This document shows, in pieces, positions 56,296 through 64,000 of a DNA stretch of 64,000 nucleotides. The notes beneath the pieces are model-generated. The model was not told the DNA's origin. It made no database searches and saw nothing but the letters and a program-made list of their open reading frames with translations. The stretch's first letter is position 1; each line of letters starts with the position of its first letter. Origin of the DNA: Vescimonas sanitatis (GTDB lineage: Bacteria; Bacillota; Clostridia; Oscillospirales; Oscillospiraceae); contig NZ_JBMGPW010000001.1 of the NCBI RefSeq assembly GCF_049060325.1, positions 124,001-188,000 on the forward strand. The letters run 5' to 3'. A program made the position numbers and the translations under genes.

Positions 56296-59200
56296 CATCC
56301 AACTGACGGCACAGCAGCGTGGGGCAGTGGAGGACCGGGGCGGCAGCCTGCTGGTGTCCGCCGCCGCCGGATCCGGCAAGACGAAGGTGCTGGTAGAGCG
56401 TGTGTTCGCCTATCTAACGGAGGAACACTGCCACATAGACGATTTCCTTATTATCACATTTACCCGCGCCGCTGCCGCCGAACTGCGGACAAAGCTGGCC
56501 GCAGAGCTGGCGAAGCGGGTGGCACAGGACCCGGAGAACAGTCACCTGCGGCAGCAGATGTTCCGGGTGTATCAGGCGGACATCAAGACGGTGGACGGCT
56601 TCTGTGCAGGGCTGCTGCGGGAGCATATCCATCTGCTGGAGCCGGTGGATGGGCGGAGTCTGACGCCGGACTTCCGTATCCTGGATGAGACGGAGGCCGG
56701 CGTGCTGAAGCAGCGGGCACTGGAGGATGCACTGGAGGCGTTCTATCAGCGGATCGAGCAGGGGGACGAAGGCTGCCGGGCTTTGGCGGAGACGCTGGGC
56801 TTCGGCCGGGATGACCGGGCGTTGGCGGCGCTGGTGCCGGAGCTGCACGGAAAATTGCAGAGCCATCCCTACCCGGACAAGTGGTTGGAGAAGGCTGCGG
56901 AGAGCTGGGCGAACCTGCCGGAACGGCTGGGCGACAGCGTGTACGGCCGGACGATCATGGAGGACACGGTGCGCCGCGCCAGTTACTGGGCGGGGCGGCT
57001 GGAACGCGCCGTGAAGGATATGGAAGACTGCGAGAGCGTGTATAACGCCTATGGAGATCGGTTTTTGGAAACGGCGGCGCAGCTGCGGGAATACGCGGCC
57101 GCGGCCCGGGAAGGCTGGGATGCCATGGGCCGTGTGCAGCCGGCCTTCCGGCGGATGGGCGTGGTGAAGGGGGACGAATGCGCCGGGGCGAAGGACGCGG
57201 CGCGGGCGGTGCTGGAAAAGTGCCGTGACGCATTGAAGAAGCTGTCCGCGCCGTATCAGACGGCGGAGACGGAGTTGCTGGGCGATCTGCAGGTCATCGC
57301 GCCCGCTATGCGGGCGCTGCTGGCACTGACAGGGGACTTCGACAAGCGGTTCCGGGCAGAGAAAGTGCGGCGGAACGCTATGGATTTCTCTGACCAGGAA
57401 CACTACGCCGTGCAGATGCTGTGCCGCCAGGACGGAACGCCCACGGAGCTTGGCGAGCAGGTGTCCCGGCGGTACCGGGAGATCATGGTGGACGAGTATC
57501 AGGACACTAATGAAGTGCAGAACTGTATCTTCCGGGCGGTATCGCGGCAGGGAGAGAATATCTTTGCCGTGGGCGATGTGAAGCAGAGCATCTACCGGTT
57601 CCGGCTGGCGGAACCGGGGATATTCCTGGAAAAATACAGGACCTATGCCGATGCGGACCACGCTGCGCCAGGTGCGCCGCGGCGGCGGGTACTGAGCCGG
57701 AACTTCCGGTCACGCCGGGAGGTGCTGGCGGCTGCGAACTTTGTGTTTGCGGCGCTGATGTCCCGGGAAATGGGCGAGCTTGATTATACAGAGGAGCAGT
57801 ATCTTCACTTTGGGGCGGAATACTATCCGGAGGTGCCGCGGGAGACGGAGTTCCACTATCTGGCTGTGGAGGACACACCGGAGCAGCGGTTCGACCGGGC
57901 GGAGGCCGAGGCGCGGTTTGTGGCAAAGCGTATTCGCTGTATGCTGGACGAAGGGTTCACTGTCCGGGGTGAGGACGGCACCATGCGTCCGGCAGCACCG
58001 GAGGATATCGTGATACTGATGCGCTCACCCAGCGCCCGGCAGACGGTATTCGCCGCCGCCTTGGCACGGGAGGGGATCCCCTGCGACGGCGGGGAAAGTG
58101 AGGATTTCTTCTCGGCGATGGAGGTCGCAGTGGTATTGTCACTGCTGGAGGTGGTGGATAACCCACGGCAGGATGTGCCGCTGATCGCGGTGCTGCGTTC
58201 GCCACTGGTAGGCATGAGCGCCGACCGGCTGGCGGAGATACGGGCCGTACAGCGTGAGGGGGATTATTACGAGGCGCTGCGGCAGGATGAGGGTGAGGAC
58301 GCGCAGGCGTTCCTGTCGCTGCTGCATGAGCTGCGGCAGGTGGCGCGGGAACTGTCCGCCGATAAGCTGCTGTGGTATATCTATGACCGCTGCCGGGTGC
58401 AGGCGATCTTCGGTGCCATGGAGGACGGTACAGCCCGCCAGGCGCGTCTGAGGGCACTGTATGACTATATACGGCGGCTTGTGCAGGGCGGCAGAACGAG
58501 CCTGTTTGACTGTGTGCGGCAGGTACGGCAGCTGCTGGAAAGCGGCGATGCGCCGGCCATTACCGCTTCAGGTGCAGCGGGCGGTGTGCGCTTGATGAGC
58601 GTGCATAAGTCCAAAGGCCTGGAGTTTCCGGTGGTGTTTCTGGCTGACTTGAACAGGAGCTTCAACCGACAGGACCTGGATCGACCGGTGCTGGTCCATC
58701 CCCAGCTGGGCGTTGGTGCGGAGCGCGTGGAGGTGGAACGCCGGCTGCGGTACGACACCGTCTCCAAAACGGCGCTGGCGCTGACGCTGGAACGGGAAGC
58801 CAAGGCGGAGGAGCTGCGGATACTGTATGTAGCCATGACCCGTGCACAGGAGAAGCTCATTATGGTATGTTCGCGGAAAAACCCGGAGAAGCACCTGAAG
58901 GAGCTGTGTGCATTGGCGGAGCTGCCGGCGCCGCCGGAGGCGGTGGCCGCGGTAAACTGCCCGGGCGATTGGCTGCTGCTGGCGCTGCTGAGCACATATC
59001 AGGCAGGGGTGTTCCACGATTACACCGGGGTACGTCCCGCGGTACTGTACGACGGGCCGGAGGGCTTGGCGCTGCGGCTGCACCGCATCGGCGGTGAGGA
59101 GGACGGCGGTGCGGCGATGCCGGCGGAGGAGCCGGAAGCGCAGGCACCGGATCCGCAGCCGGACGAGGCGGCGCTGGCGTTCCGGTACAGTCACAGAGCG

Positions 59201-59848
59201 GCGACAGTGACGCCCTCCAAGGTGACGGCTACCCAGCTGAAGGGGCGGGCCATCGATCAGGAGATCGCCGAGGGGACACTGCCGGCGCGGCGGACCGCCG
59301 CACCGGAGAAGCCGCGGTTTTTGCAGGAAAAGCGCGGACTGACCGGGGCAGAGCGCGGCACAGCCATGCACCTGGCGATGCAGTTTCTGCCGCTGGATAC
59401 TCCTGCGGCACCAAAGGCAGTGACGGCTTTTGCGGAAAGACTGACGGCCCGACGGCTGCTGACGCCGGAGCAGGCGGCGGCGCTGGACATCCCGGCGCTG
59501 GCGCGGTTTTTGGCGTCGCCGCTGGCAGAGAGGATACGGACTGCACCGCAGGTGTGGCGGGAGTACCGCTTCGCGTTGCTCACCGATGCGGGTATTTATG
59601 ACGTCGCGGCAGCAGGGGAGGAGATACTCCTGCAGGGCGTGGCAGACTGCGTGTTTGAGACGACGGCGGGTTTGACGGTGGTGGATTTCAAGACTGATCG
59701 GGTGACAGCGGCAGAGGCGTCCCAGCGGGCGGAGGCCTATCGGCCGCAGCTGGACGCTTACGCCGGAGCGCTGTCGCGGATACTGGAAAAGCCGGTGACG
59801 GAGCGCATTCTGTATTTCTTCGCCTGCGGAGAAGAAATTTCTTTGTGA
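56288..59848 (+). CDS. addA: ATP-dependent helicase/nuclease AddA subunit
   Basis: AddA is the 3'-5' UvrD-like helicase and nuclease partner of AddB. GTG start inside the end of addB, after GAGGAGGTG. The 1,186 residues have Walker A LVSAAAGSGKTKVLVER, helicase motifs DEYQDTN (about residue 402), GDVKQSIYRFR, SVHKSKGLEFPVVFL and LYVAMTRAQEKL, then a C-terminal RecB-family nuclease (VVDFKTDRV). No separate terminator follows; rpmE has its own promoter. Confidence 0.97.
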   Translation: MADIQLTAQQRGAVEDRGGSLLVSAAAGSGKTKVLVERVFAYLTEEHCHIDDFLIITFTRAAAAELRTKLAAELAKRVAQDPENSHLRQQMFRVYQADIKTVDGFCAGLLREHIHLLEPVDGRSLTPDFRILDETEAGVLKQRALEDALEAFYQRIEQGDEGCRALAETLGFGRDDRALAALVPELHGKLQSHPYPDKWLEKAAESWANLPERLGDSVYGRTIMEDTVRRASYWAGRLERAVKDMEDCESVYNAYGDRFLETAAQLREYAAAAREGWDAMGRVQPAFRRMGVVKGDECAGAKDAARAVLEKCRDALKKLSAPYQTAETELLGDLQVIAPAMRALLALTGDFDKRFRAEKVRRNAMDFSDQEHYAVQMLCRQDGTPTELGEQVSRRYREIMVDEYQDTNEVQNCIFRAVSRQGENIFAVGDVKQSIYRFRLAEPGIFLEKYRTYADADHAAPGAPRRRVLSRNFRSRREVLAAANFVFAALMSREMGELDYTEEQYLHFGAEYYPEVPRETEFHYLAVEDTPEQRFDRAEAEARFVAKRIRCMLDEGFTVRGEDGTMRPAAPEDIVILMRSPSARQTVFAAALAREGIPCDGGESEDFFSAMEVAVVLSLLEVVDNPRQDVPLIAVLRSPLVGMSADRLAEIRAVQREGDYYEALRQDEGEDAQAFLSLLHELRQVARELSADKLLWYIYDRCRVQAIFGAMEDGTARQARLRALYDYIRRLVQGGRTSLFDCVRQVRQLLESGDAPAITASGAAGGVRLMSVHKSKGLEFPVVFLADLNRSFNRQDLDRPVLVHPQLGVGAERVEVERRLRYDTVSKTALALTLEREAKAEELRILYVAMTRAQEKLIMVCSRKNPEKHLKELCALAELPAPPEAVAAVNCPGDWLLLALLSTYQAGVFHDYTGVRPAVLYDGPEGLALRLHRIGGEEDGGAAMPAEEPEAQAPDPQPDEAALAFRYSHRAATVTPSKVTATQLKGRAIDQEIAEGTLPARRTAAPEKPRFLQEKRGLTGAERGTAMHLAMQFLPLDTPAAPKAVTAFAERLTARRLLTPEQAAALDIPALARFLASPLAERIRTAPQVWREYRFALLTDAGIYDVAAAGEEILLQGVADCVFETTAGLTVVDFKTDRVTAAEASQRAEAYRPQLDAYAGALSRILEKPVTERILYFFACGEEISL

Positions 59849-59864
59849 AAATAGCGAAAAATGC

Positions 59865-59893
59865 TTGCATTTGCGGGAAGAGTGTGCTATTAT
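59865..59893 (+). promoter_or_regulatory. Promoter of rpmE
   Basis: TTGCAT (59865-59870), exact 17-bp spacer, TATTAT (59888-59893), 62 bp before the start codon. Confidence 0.72.
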
Positions 59894-59955
59894 CACAGTT
59901 GCGTTTGCGGCGATGCCGCGGCGACGAGTGAACCAGAAAGGGGTGAACAAGAGCA

Positions 59956-60159
59956 ATGAAGGAAGGAATCCATCCCAATTATCAGCAGACTACTATCAAA
60001 TGCGCCTGCGGTAATGTGATTGAGACAGGTTCTACGAAGAAGGATATTCGCGTGGAAGTCTGCTCTAAGTGTCACCCCTTCTTCACCGGCAAGCAGAAGC
60101 TGGTGGATACCGGCGGACGCGTTGCCAAGTTCAACAAGCGTTTCGGCCTGGACAAGTAA
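59956..60159 (+). CDS. rpmE: 50S ribosomal protein L31, zinc-binding type
   Basis: The 67 residues match L31: MKEGIHPNYQQTTIKCACGN, VCSKCHPFFTGKQKLVDT and RFGLDK at the end. The four conserved zinc cysteines appear as CACG and CSKC, so this is the zinc (C+) paralogue rather than the zinc-free form. AAAGGGG precedes the ATG. It is monocistronic with its own promoter and terminator. Confidence 0.97.
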   Translation: MKEGIHPNYQQTTIKCACGNVIETGSTKKDIRVEVCSKCHPFFTGKQKLVDTGGRVAKFNKRFGLDK

Positions 60160-60174
60160 GGATACACCACTTTG

Positions 60175-60209
60175 CAAGACCCGTACCAATGGTGCGGGTC
60201 TTGTTTTTT
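60175..60209 (+). terminator. Intrinsic terminator of rpmE
   Basis: 13-bp stem (60175-60187 with 60191-60203, one G-T pair) and six T residues. Confidence 0.92.
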
Positions 60210-60211
60210 AT

Positions 60212-60240
60212 TTTACTTTTGCGCCGGGATGGGGTATAAT
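60212..60240 (+). promoter_or_regulatory. Candidate promoter of hflX
   Basis: TTTACT (60212-60217), 17-bp spacer, TATAAT (60235-60240), 29 bp before the start. The -10 is perfect. Confidence 0.6.
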
Positions 60241-60269
60241 CGTGGAAAATCATCATAACGAGGACGACT

Positions 60270-61577
60270 ATGGAACGAAAAACCATTGAAGAAAATAAAA
60301 ACGGTGTGAGGGATTACGCGGTGCTGGTGGGGCTGCGGTCCCCGGTACTTGGTGCAGACAGCGCCGACGAGGAGAGTCTGGCGGAGTTGGCGGCCTTAGT
60401 GGAGACGGCGGGCGGTGAGTCCGTGGGTATGATCCTGCAGAGCCGGGAGAAACCAGACCCCCATAGCTTCATCGGCGAGGGAAAAGTGGAGGAGGTCAAG
60501 CGCATGGTGGAGAACAGTGAGGCCACCATGGTGATCTTCGACAACGATCTGTCCCCGTCGCAGGTGCGGGTGCTCACGGAGCTGTGCGGTGTGCAGGTGC
60601 TGGACCGCAGCGGCCTGATCTTGGATATCTTCGCCCAGCGAGCCCGGACAAAGGAGGGCTGCCTACAGGTAGAGCTGGCGCAGTATCAGTATCTGCTGCC
60701 CCGGCTGATCGGTATGTGGTCTCATCTGGAACGGCAGGGCGGCACCGGCGGCTCGCCCATCGGCACGAAGGGCCCCGGTGAGACGCAGCTGGAGACGGAC
60801 CGGCGGCACATCCGGCGGAAGATCGACAAGCTGAAGGAGGAACTGGAGGAGGTGCGGCGCGTCCGCGCCACCCAACGTCAGCGGCGGCGGAAGAACGAGA
60901 TACCCGTGGTGGCCATCGTGGGCTATACCAACGCGGGCAAGTCCACACTGCTCAATGCCATCACCGGCGCGGACATACCGGCCAACAACCGGCTTTTCGA
61001 CACGCTGGACACCACCACGCGGCTGCTGACCGTCAGCGATACGCTGGATGTAGTCATCTCCGACACGGTGGGATTTATCCGCAAGCTGCCCCATCAGTTG
61101 GTCGAGGCCTTCAAGGCTACGCTGGAGGAATTGGAGTACGCCGATCTGCTGCTGCACGTCATCGATGCCAGCAATCCGGAGTGGCAGGAACAGGCGCGGA
61201 TCGTGGATGATCTGATCCGGGAGCTGGGGGCGGAGAATATCCCTTGCATTCGTGTGTACAATAAGTCCGATTTGGCGTTTGCCTTCCAGCGGGACAAGGA
61301 GGGGGACGCGGTCTCCGTGTCCGCCAAGACCGGCGAGGGGTTGGACAGACTGCTCTCCGCCATCGACAAAAAGCTGGACAAGGGTACGAAGCGGGTGACG
61401 CTGCACCTGCCCTATGACAAGGCCGGAGCGCTGGACAGCCTGTACCGGGAGGCCAAGGTGGAGTCCGTGGAGTACGGCGAGACGGTGGACGTGGTGGCGG
61501 TGTGTACGCCCCGAATCATCGGCCAGCTGAAGGACTATATCGAAGGTTGGACGGAGCCGAAGGAGGAGTGGGAATGA
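60270..61577 (+). CDS. hflX: Ribosome-associated GTPase HflX
   Basis: HflX splits stalled 70S ribosomes, for example after heat or antibiotic stress. The 435 residues comprise the HflX N-terminal domain (PDPHSFIGEGKVEEVK, DLSPSQVRVLTEL, VLDRSGLILDIFAQRA), a helical linker with GPGETQLETDRR, and the G domain with P-loop VGYTNAGKSTLLN, DTVGFIRKLPHQLV and the NKSD motif. Start ATG 60270 is the first in frame; a clear Shine-Dalgarno is not seen (weak AACGAGG). It overlaps the YigZ-family gene by 4 nt. Confidence 0.96.
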   Translation: MERKTIEENKNGVRDYAVLVGLRSPVLGADSADEESLAELAALVETAGGESVGMILQSREKPDPHSFIGEGKVEEVKRMVENSEATMVIFDNDLSPSQVRVLTELCGVQVLDRSGLILDIFAQRARTKEGCLQVELAQYQYLLPRLIGMWSHLERQGGTGGSPIGTKGPGETQLETDRRHIRRKIDKLKEELEEVRRVRATQRQRRRKNEIPVVAIVGYTNAGKSTLLNAITGADIPANNRLFDTLDTTTRLLTVSDTLDVVISDTVGFIRKLPHQLVEAFKATLEELEYADLLLHVIDASNPEWQEQARIVDDLIRELGAENIPCIRVYNKSDLAFAFQRDKEGDAVSVSAKTGEGLDRLLSAIDKKLDKGTKRVTLHLPYDKAGALDSLYREAKVESVEYGETVDVVAVCTPRIIGQLKDYIEGWTEPKEEWE

Positions 61578-62206
61578 GCGATTTCCGCGTACCCTTTGGC
61601 CCGTCAGAGACGGAGTTCACCGAAAAACGATCCCGTTTTATCGGCCATCTGCTGCCGGTGGAGACGGAGGAGCAGGCGCGGGAATTTATCGCGCAGATGA
61701 AGAAAAAATACTATGATGCGCGGCACAACTGCTGGTGTTATCTCATCGGCGGTGATACGATGCGCTACGGTGACGATGGCGAGCCTCAGGGTACAGCGGG
61801 ACAGCCTATGCTGAACGTGTTTCAGCGGGAAAACGTCACCAACGTGGTGTGCGTGGTCACGCGGTACTTCGGCGGGATCTTGCTGGGGGCCGGCGGGTTG
61901 ACGCGGGCGTATTCCAAAAGCGCCCGCGATGCGCTGGTGGCGGCAGGCGTGTCGGAGATGGGCCTGTGGGCCATAGCGGACATTCCGTGCCCCTACGCGC
62001 TGTTCGAGCGTGTGCGTGGTGAGGTAACGGCCCTGGGCGGCACGGTGGACAGCGCCGATTACGGCGCGGACATTCGGCTGACGGTTTCGCTGCCGGCAGA
62101 GAACACTGCGGCGCTGCGGGAACGGCTAACGGAGCTGTCAGCAGGCGGCATCGCACTGACGGTAACGGCGGAGGCATACCGTCCGGGACCAAAGGTGGAA
62201 ATATAA
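61574..62206 (+). CDS. YigZ/IMPACT-family protein
   Basis: ATG 61574 overlaps the hflX stop (ATGA) and follows GGAGG. The 210 residues have the N-terminal UPF0029/IMPACT domain: FTEKRSRFIGHLLPVETEEQAREFI, KKKYYDARHNCWCYLIG, DDGEPQGTAGQPML and TRYFGGILLGAGGLTRAYSKSA. A C-terminal DUF1949 ferredoxin-like domain follows (about 135-205). In bacteria the family is linked to translation or ribosome-associated control, not well defined. Operon with hflX supports a translation-stress setting. Confidence 0.92.
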   Translation: MSDFRVPFGPSETEFTEKRSRFIGHLLPVETEEQAREFIAQMKKKYYDARHNCWCYLIGGDTMRYGDDGEPQGTAGQPMLNVFQRENVTNVVCVVTRYFGGILLGAGGLTRAYSKSARDALVAAGVSEMGLWAIADIPCPYALFERVRGEVTALGGTVDSADYGADIRLTVSLPAENTAALRERLTELSAGGIALTVTAEAYRPGPKVEI

Positions 62207-62213
62207 AGACAGC

Positions 62214-62244
62214 GACCCCGGAGGCAGGGACCTCCGGGGTCTTT
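62214..62244 (+). terminator. Terminator after the hflX-yigZ operon
   Basis: GACCCCGGAGG (62214-62224) and CCTCCGGGGTC (62231-62241) form a perfect 11-bp stem; only TTT follows, so efficiency is uncertain. Confidence 0.6.
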
Positions 62245-62298
62245 CACGTTTTGCGCTGGGGTATCATACGATGGCATGAGTACAAAGGAGGTGCCAGC

Positions 62299-62553
62299 AT
62301 GGAGGAATATCTCATCACCGCCCGGTCCGTGACCCAGGCGCAGCGTATGGCGCAGCTGCTGGAGCGCCGGGGTGTGCGTGCCGTGGTGGGCCGTGTGCCC
62401 ATGGGCCTGACCGGCAAGGGGTGCGGCTATGTGCTGCGGCTGCGGGGACAGACCCGCACGGTAGCGGCTCTGCGGCTGCTGCGGGAGGCGGGCTTTGCAC
62501 CCGCGCAGGTATTTGTTCGTCAGGATGACGAGTATAGTGAGGTAGAGTTATGA
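62299..62553 (+). CDS. DUF3343 protein (putative sulfur/selenium carrier-like)
   Basis: ATG 62299 lies 8 nt after AAAGGAGG. The 84-residue protein matches the DUF3343 family: ITARSVTQAQRMAQLLERRG, RVPMGLTGKGCGYVLRL and a C-terminal helix with LLREAGFAPAQVF. Cys in GKGCGYV is the only cysteine and the likely carrier residue. The family is often next to a class V aminotransferase/desulfurase and other selenium or sulfur genes; here such a gene overlaps its end by 4 nt. Function is inferred from that context. Confidence 0.82.
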   Translation: MEEYLITARSVTQAQRMAQLLERRGVRAVVGRVPMGLTGKGCGYVLRLRGQTRTVAALRLLREAGFAPAQVFVRQDDEYSEVEL

Positions 62554-63671
62554 TCTATTTTGATGCGGGGGCCACGACGCTGCAAAAGCCGGAGACGGTG
62601 GCACGGGCTATGTACCGGGCGGTGGGGCAGCTATCCTCGCCGGGGCGGGGGAGTTATCCGGCCACGCGGGCGGCGGAGGAAACAGACCTGCAATGCCGCA
62701 CACTGGCAGCAAAGCTGTTTGGCGTGGCTGATCCGGCGCGAGTGGTGTTCACCTCCTGCGCTACACATGGGCTGAACATTGCCGTGCATACGCTGGTGAA
62801 GCCCGGCGGACGTGTGATCATTTCGGGATATGAGCACAACGCTGTTACCCGGCCGCTGCACGCCATATCGGGTGTGGAGATCACGGTAGCGGATGGGCCT
62901 TTGTTTGATGGGGAGGAGATGGTACGGCAGTTCGCCGCTGCGCTGGCGTGTCCGGCGGACGCGGTGATCTGCACACACGTGTCCAACGTGTTTGGCTTCC
63001 GACTGCCGGTAGAGCGCATCGCGGCGCTGTGTCGGGAGAAGGGTGTGCCATTCGTGCTGGATGCGTCGCAGTCTGCGGGGATGCTGCCGGTGGACATGGA
63101 TGCGCTGGGCGCGGCGTTTATCGCCATGCCGGGGCATAAAGGACTGTACGGGCCGCAGGGCACGGGGCTGCTGCTGTGCGGCGCGGAGCCGGAGCCACTG
63201 CTGCGGGGCGGCACGGGGTCGCAGTCGATCCTGCAGGAGATGCCGGAGGAGCTGCCGGACCGGCTGGAGGCCGGGACGCACAATATGCCGGGGATTGCAG
63301 GACTTCTGGAGGGCCTGCGGTTTGTGGAGCAGCAGGGCGTGGGACGTATTGCAGGGCACGAGAGACACCTGACGCGACATATGGCGGCACGGCTGCGGGA
63401 TATTCCCGGTGCGGAGGTGTTCTATACCCCGGAGGATGGGGCACAGACAGGTGTGCTGAGCTTTCGCCTGGACGGTTGGGACTGCGAGGCGCTGGGCGAA
63501 GCTCTTGCGGCGCAGGGCGCGGCGGTGCGGGCGGGACTCCACTGTGCGCCTCTGGCGCACCGCACGGCGGGAACGCTGGAGACGGGCACCGTGCGGTGCA
63601 GCTTTTCGGCCTTTAACACCACCGCGCAGGTGGAGCACTTTGCCCATATTTTGCGGCAAATCGTTCGTTAA
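62550..63671 (+). CDS. Class V aminotransferase-fold cysteine desulfurase/selenocysteine lyase-like enzyme
   Basis: The 373-residue PLP enzyme has MIYFDAGATTLQKPE, the TSCATHGLNIAVHTLVKPGG region, HVSNVFGFRLPVERI, the PLP Asp/Gln in VLDASQSAGMLPVDM and the Schiff-base lysine in MPGHKGLYGPQGTG. The C-terminal active-site cysteine is in AGLHCAPLAHRT. It mobilises sulfur or selenium from cysteine/selenocysteine as a persulfide; a housekeeping IscS is less likely because there is no iscU or mnmA neighbour. It starts in the DUF3343 stop (ATGA), so the pair is translationally coupled. Confidence 0.88.
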   Translation: MIYFDAGATTLQKPETVARAMYRAVGQLSSPGRGSYPATRAAEETDLQCRTLAAKLFGVADPARVVFTSCATHGLNIAVHTLVKPGGRVIISGYEHNAVTRPLHAISGVEITVADGPLFDGEEMVRQFAAALACPADAVICTHVSNVFGFRLPVERIAALCREKGVPFVLDASQSAGMLPVDMDALGAAFIAMPGHKGLYGPQGTGLLLCGAEPEPLLRGGTGSQSILQEMPEELPDRLEAGTHNMPGIAGLLEGLRFVEQQGVGRIAGHERHLTRHMAARLRDIPGAEVFYTPEDGAQTGVLSFRLDGWDCEALGEALAAQGAAVRAGLHCAPLAHRTAGTLETGTVRCSFSAFNTTAQVEHFAHILRQIVR

Positions 63672-63699
63672 ACTGCAAAACTGTTCACATAATTTTTTG

Positions 63700-63728
63700 T
63701 TGCATTTTCCCAATATTTTTTATATAAT
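63700..63728 (+). promoter_or_regulatory. Promoter of cdaA
   Basis: TTGCAT (63700-63705), exact 17-bp spacer, TATAAT (63723-63728), in an AT-rich stretch 42 bp before the start. Confidence 0.82.
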
Positions 63729-63770
63729 GTTAGTATCTATTTTTATGCCCGCAACAGGAAGGGTGGTAAC

Positions 63771-64000
63771 GTGGATAAGGTACTTTCGTTATTAGAAAAT
63801 ATTGGGAATTACTTATTGCTGATACGGATATCGGATATACTGGACATCGCCATTATCGCGTTTCTGGTATACAACCTGCTCCGTATGGTCAAAAGTACCC
63901 GCGCCGAGAATATCCTCAAGGGCGTGGTGGCGTTTCTGCTGGTGCTTTGGCTGGTTGATATATTGCAGCTCAACGCCATATCGTACCTCATGCGGAACCT
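63771..64000 (+). CDS. cdaA: Diadenylate cyclase CdaA, N-terminal part (3' truncated by window)
   Basis: The frame opens with GTG 63771, 4 nt after AGGAAGGGTGG, and stays open to the window end (76 codons). The visible part has the CdaA membrane domain: helix DILDIAIIAFLVYNLLRMV, the loop KSTRAENILKGVV and a second helix VVAFLLVLWLVDILQL. CdaA makes cyclic di-AMP from two ATP at the membrane and controls potassium and osmolyte homeostasis. The DAC catalytic domain lies outside the window. In Firmicutes it is followed by cdaR and glmM. Confidence 0.9.
   Translation, partial: MDKVLSLLENIGNYLLLIRISDILDIAIIAFLVYNLLRMVKSTRAENILKGVVAFLLVLWLVDILQLNAISYLMRN

Noticed and set aside
1..64000. Search for tRNA, rRNA, IS elements and CRISPR arrays
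   Set aside because: I saw no cloverleaf-like GGTTCGANTCC motifs, transposase genes with flanking repeats or regular repeat arrays. This was by eye, so a small RNA gene could be missed.

Overview
The window is about 60% GC and carries a compact, mostly operonic bacterial chromosome segment. Gene content points to a Gram-positive anaerobe of the class Clostridia, most likely an Oscillospiraceae-type gut butyrate producer. Evidence for this: a butyryl-CoA:acetate CoA-transferase and a butyrate kinase; ferredoxin-linked 2-oxoacid oxidoreductase; a formate-tetrahydrofolate ligase/cyclohydrolase/FolD/formate-channel operon; a T-box leader on leuS; AddAB instead of RecBCD; CdaA; and lipoprotein-anchored ABC binding proteins. 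The species assignment is inference. No tRNA, rRNA, CRISPR array, IS element or intact prophage is visible.

Layout. 1-2,020: 3' end of rpsA, then two accessory genes (an AT-richer small lipoprotein and an orphan terminase-small-subunit-like protein). 2,173-4,300: CoA-transferase and a ClpP-like protease. 4,424-12,077: a tight housekeeping operon smc-ftsY-rph-rdgB-yhbY-nadD/HD-rsfS. 12,126-14,885: leucine T-box and leuS. 15,086-17,786: rpsU, an unrecognised minus-strand gene, a YqeG phosphatase, efp and a zinc-ribbon protein. 17,960-22,190: pncB-cls-thiN-DUF4430 lipoprotein. 22,227-29,854: a folate and one-carbon block, with folT-folC on the minus strand under a tetrahydrofolate riboswitch and a divergent fhs-fchA-folD-focA operon extended by a CmpB-like membrane protein and a flavoprotein. 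29,894-33,248: an SDR enzyme, a small membrane protein, a LysR regulator and buk. 33,283-37,945: first FecCD-type metal/cofactor ABC importer with a methyltransferase, plus a divergent LysR regulator. 37,983-42,093: B3/4 protein and the korDABC operon headed by a P-loop NTPase. 42,255-47,347: livKHMGF branched-chain amino-acid importer and a small membrane protein. 47,688-52,777: second FecCD-type importer, again with a methyltransferase, followed by XdhC and a THEP1-like NTPase. 52,984-59,848: addB-addA. 59,956-64,000: rpmE, hflX, a YigZ-family protein, a DUF3343/PLP desulfurase pair and the start of cdaA.

How it works together. Branched-chain amino-acid uptake (liv), 2-oxoacid oxidation (kor) and butyrate kinase could form a route from amino acids to CoA esters, ATP and short-chain acids. 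The formate/THF genes connect formate to one-carbon folates, and folate import and polyglutamylation are controlled by a riboswitch with visible mutually exclusive helices. FolD lacks the usual cyclohydrolase lysine and glutamine and lies next to a separate cyclohydrolase gene. The two importer cassettes that each contain a SAM methyltransferase are the most unusual gene association. The second sits upstream of molybdenum-hydroxylase maturation genes, which suggests oxyanion or cofactor import.
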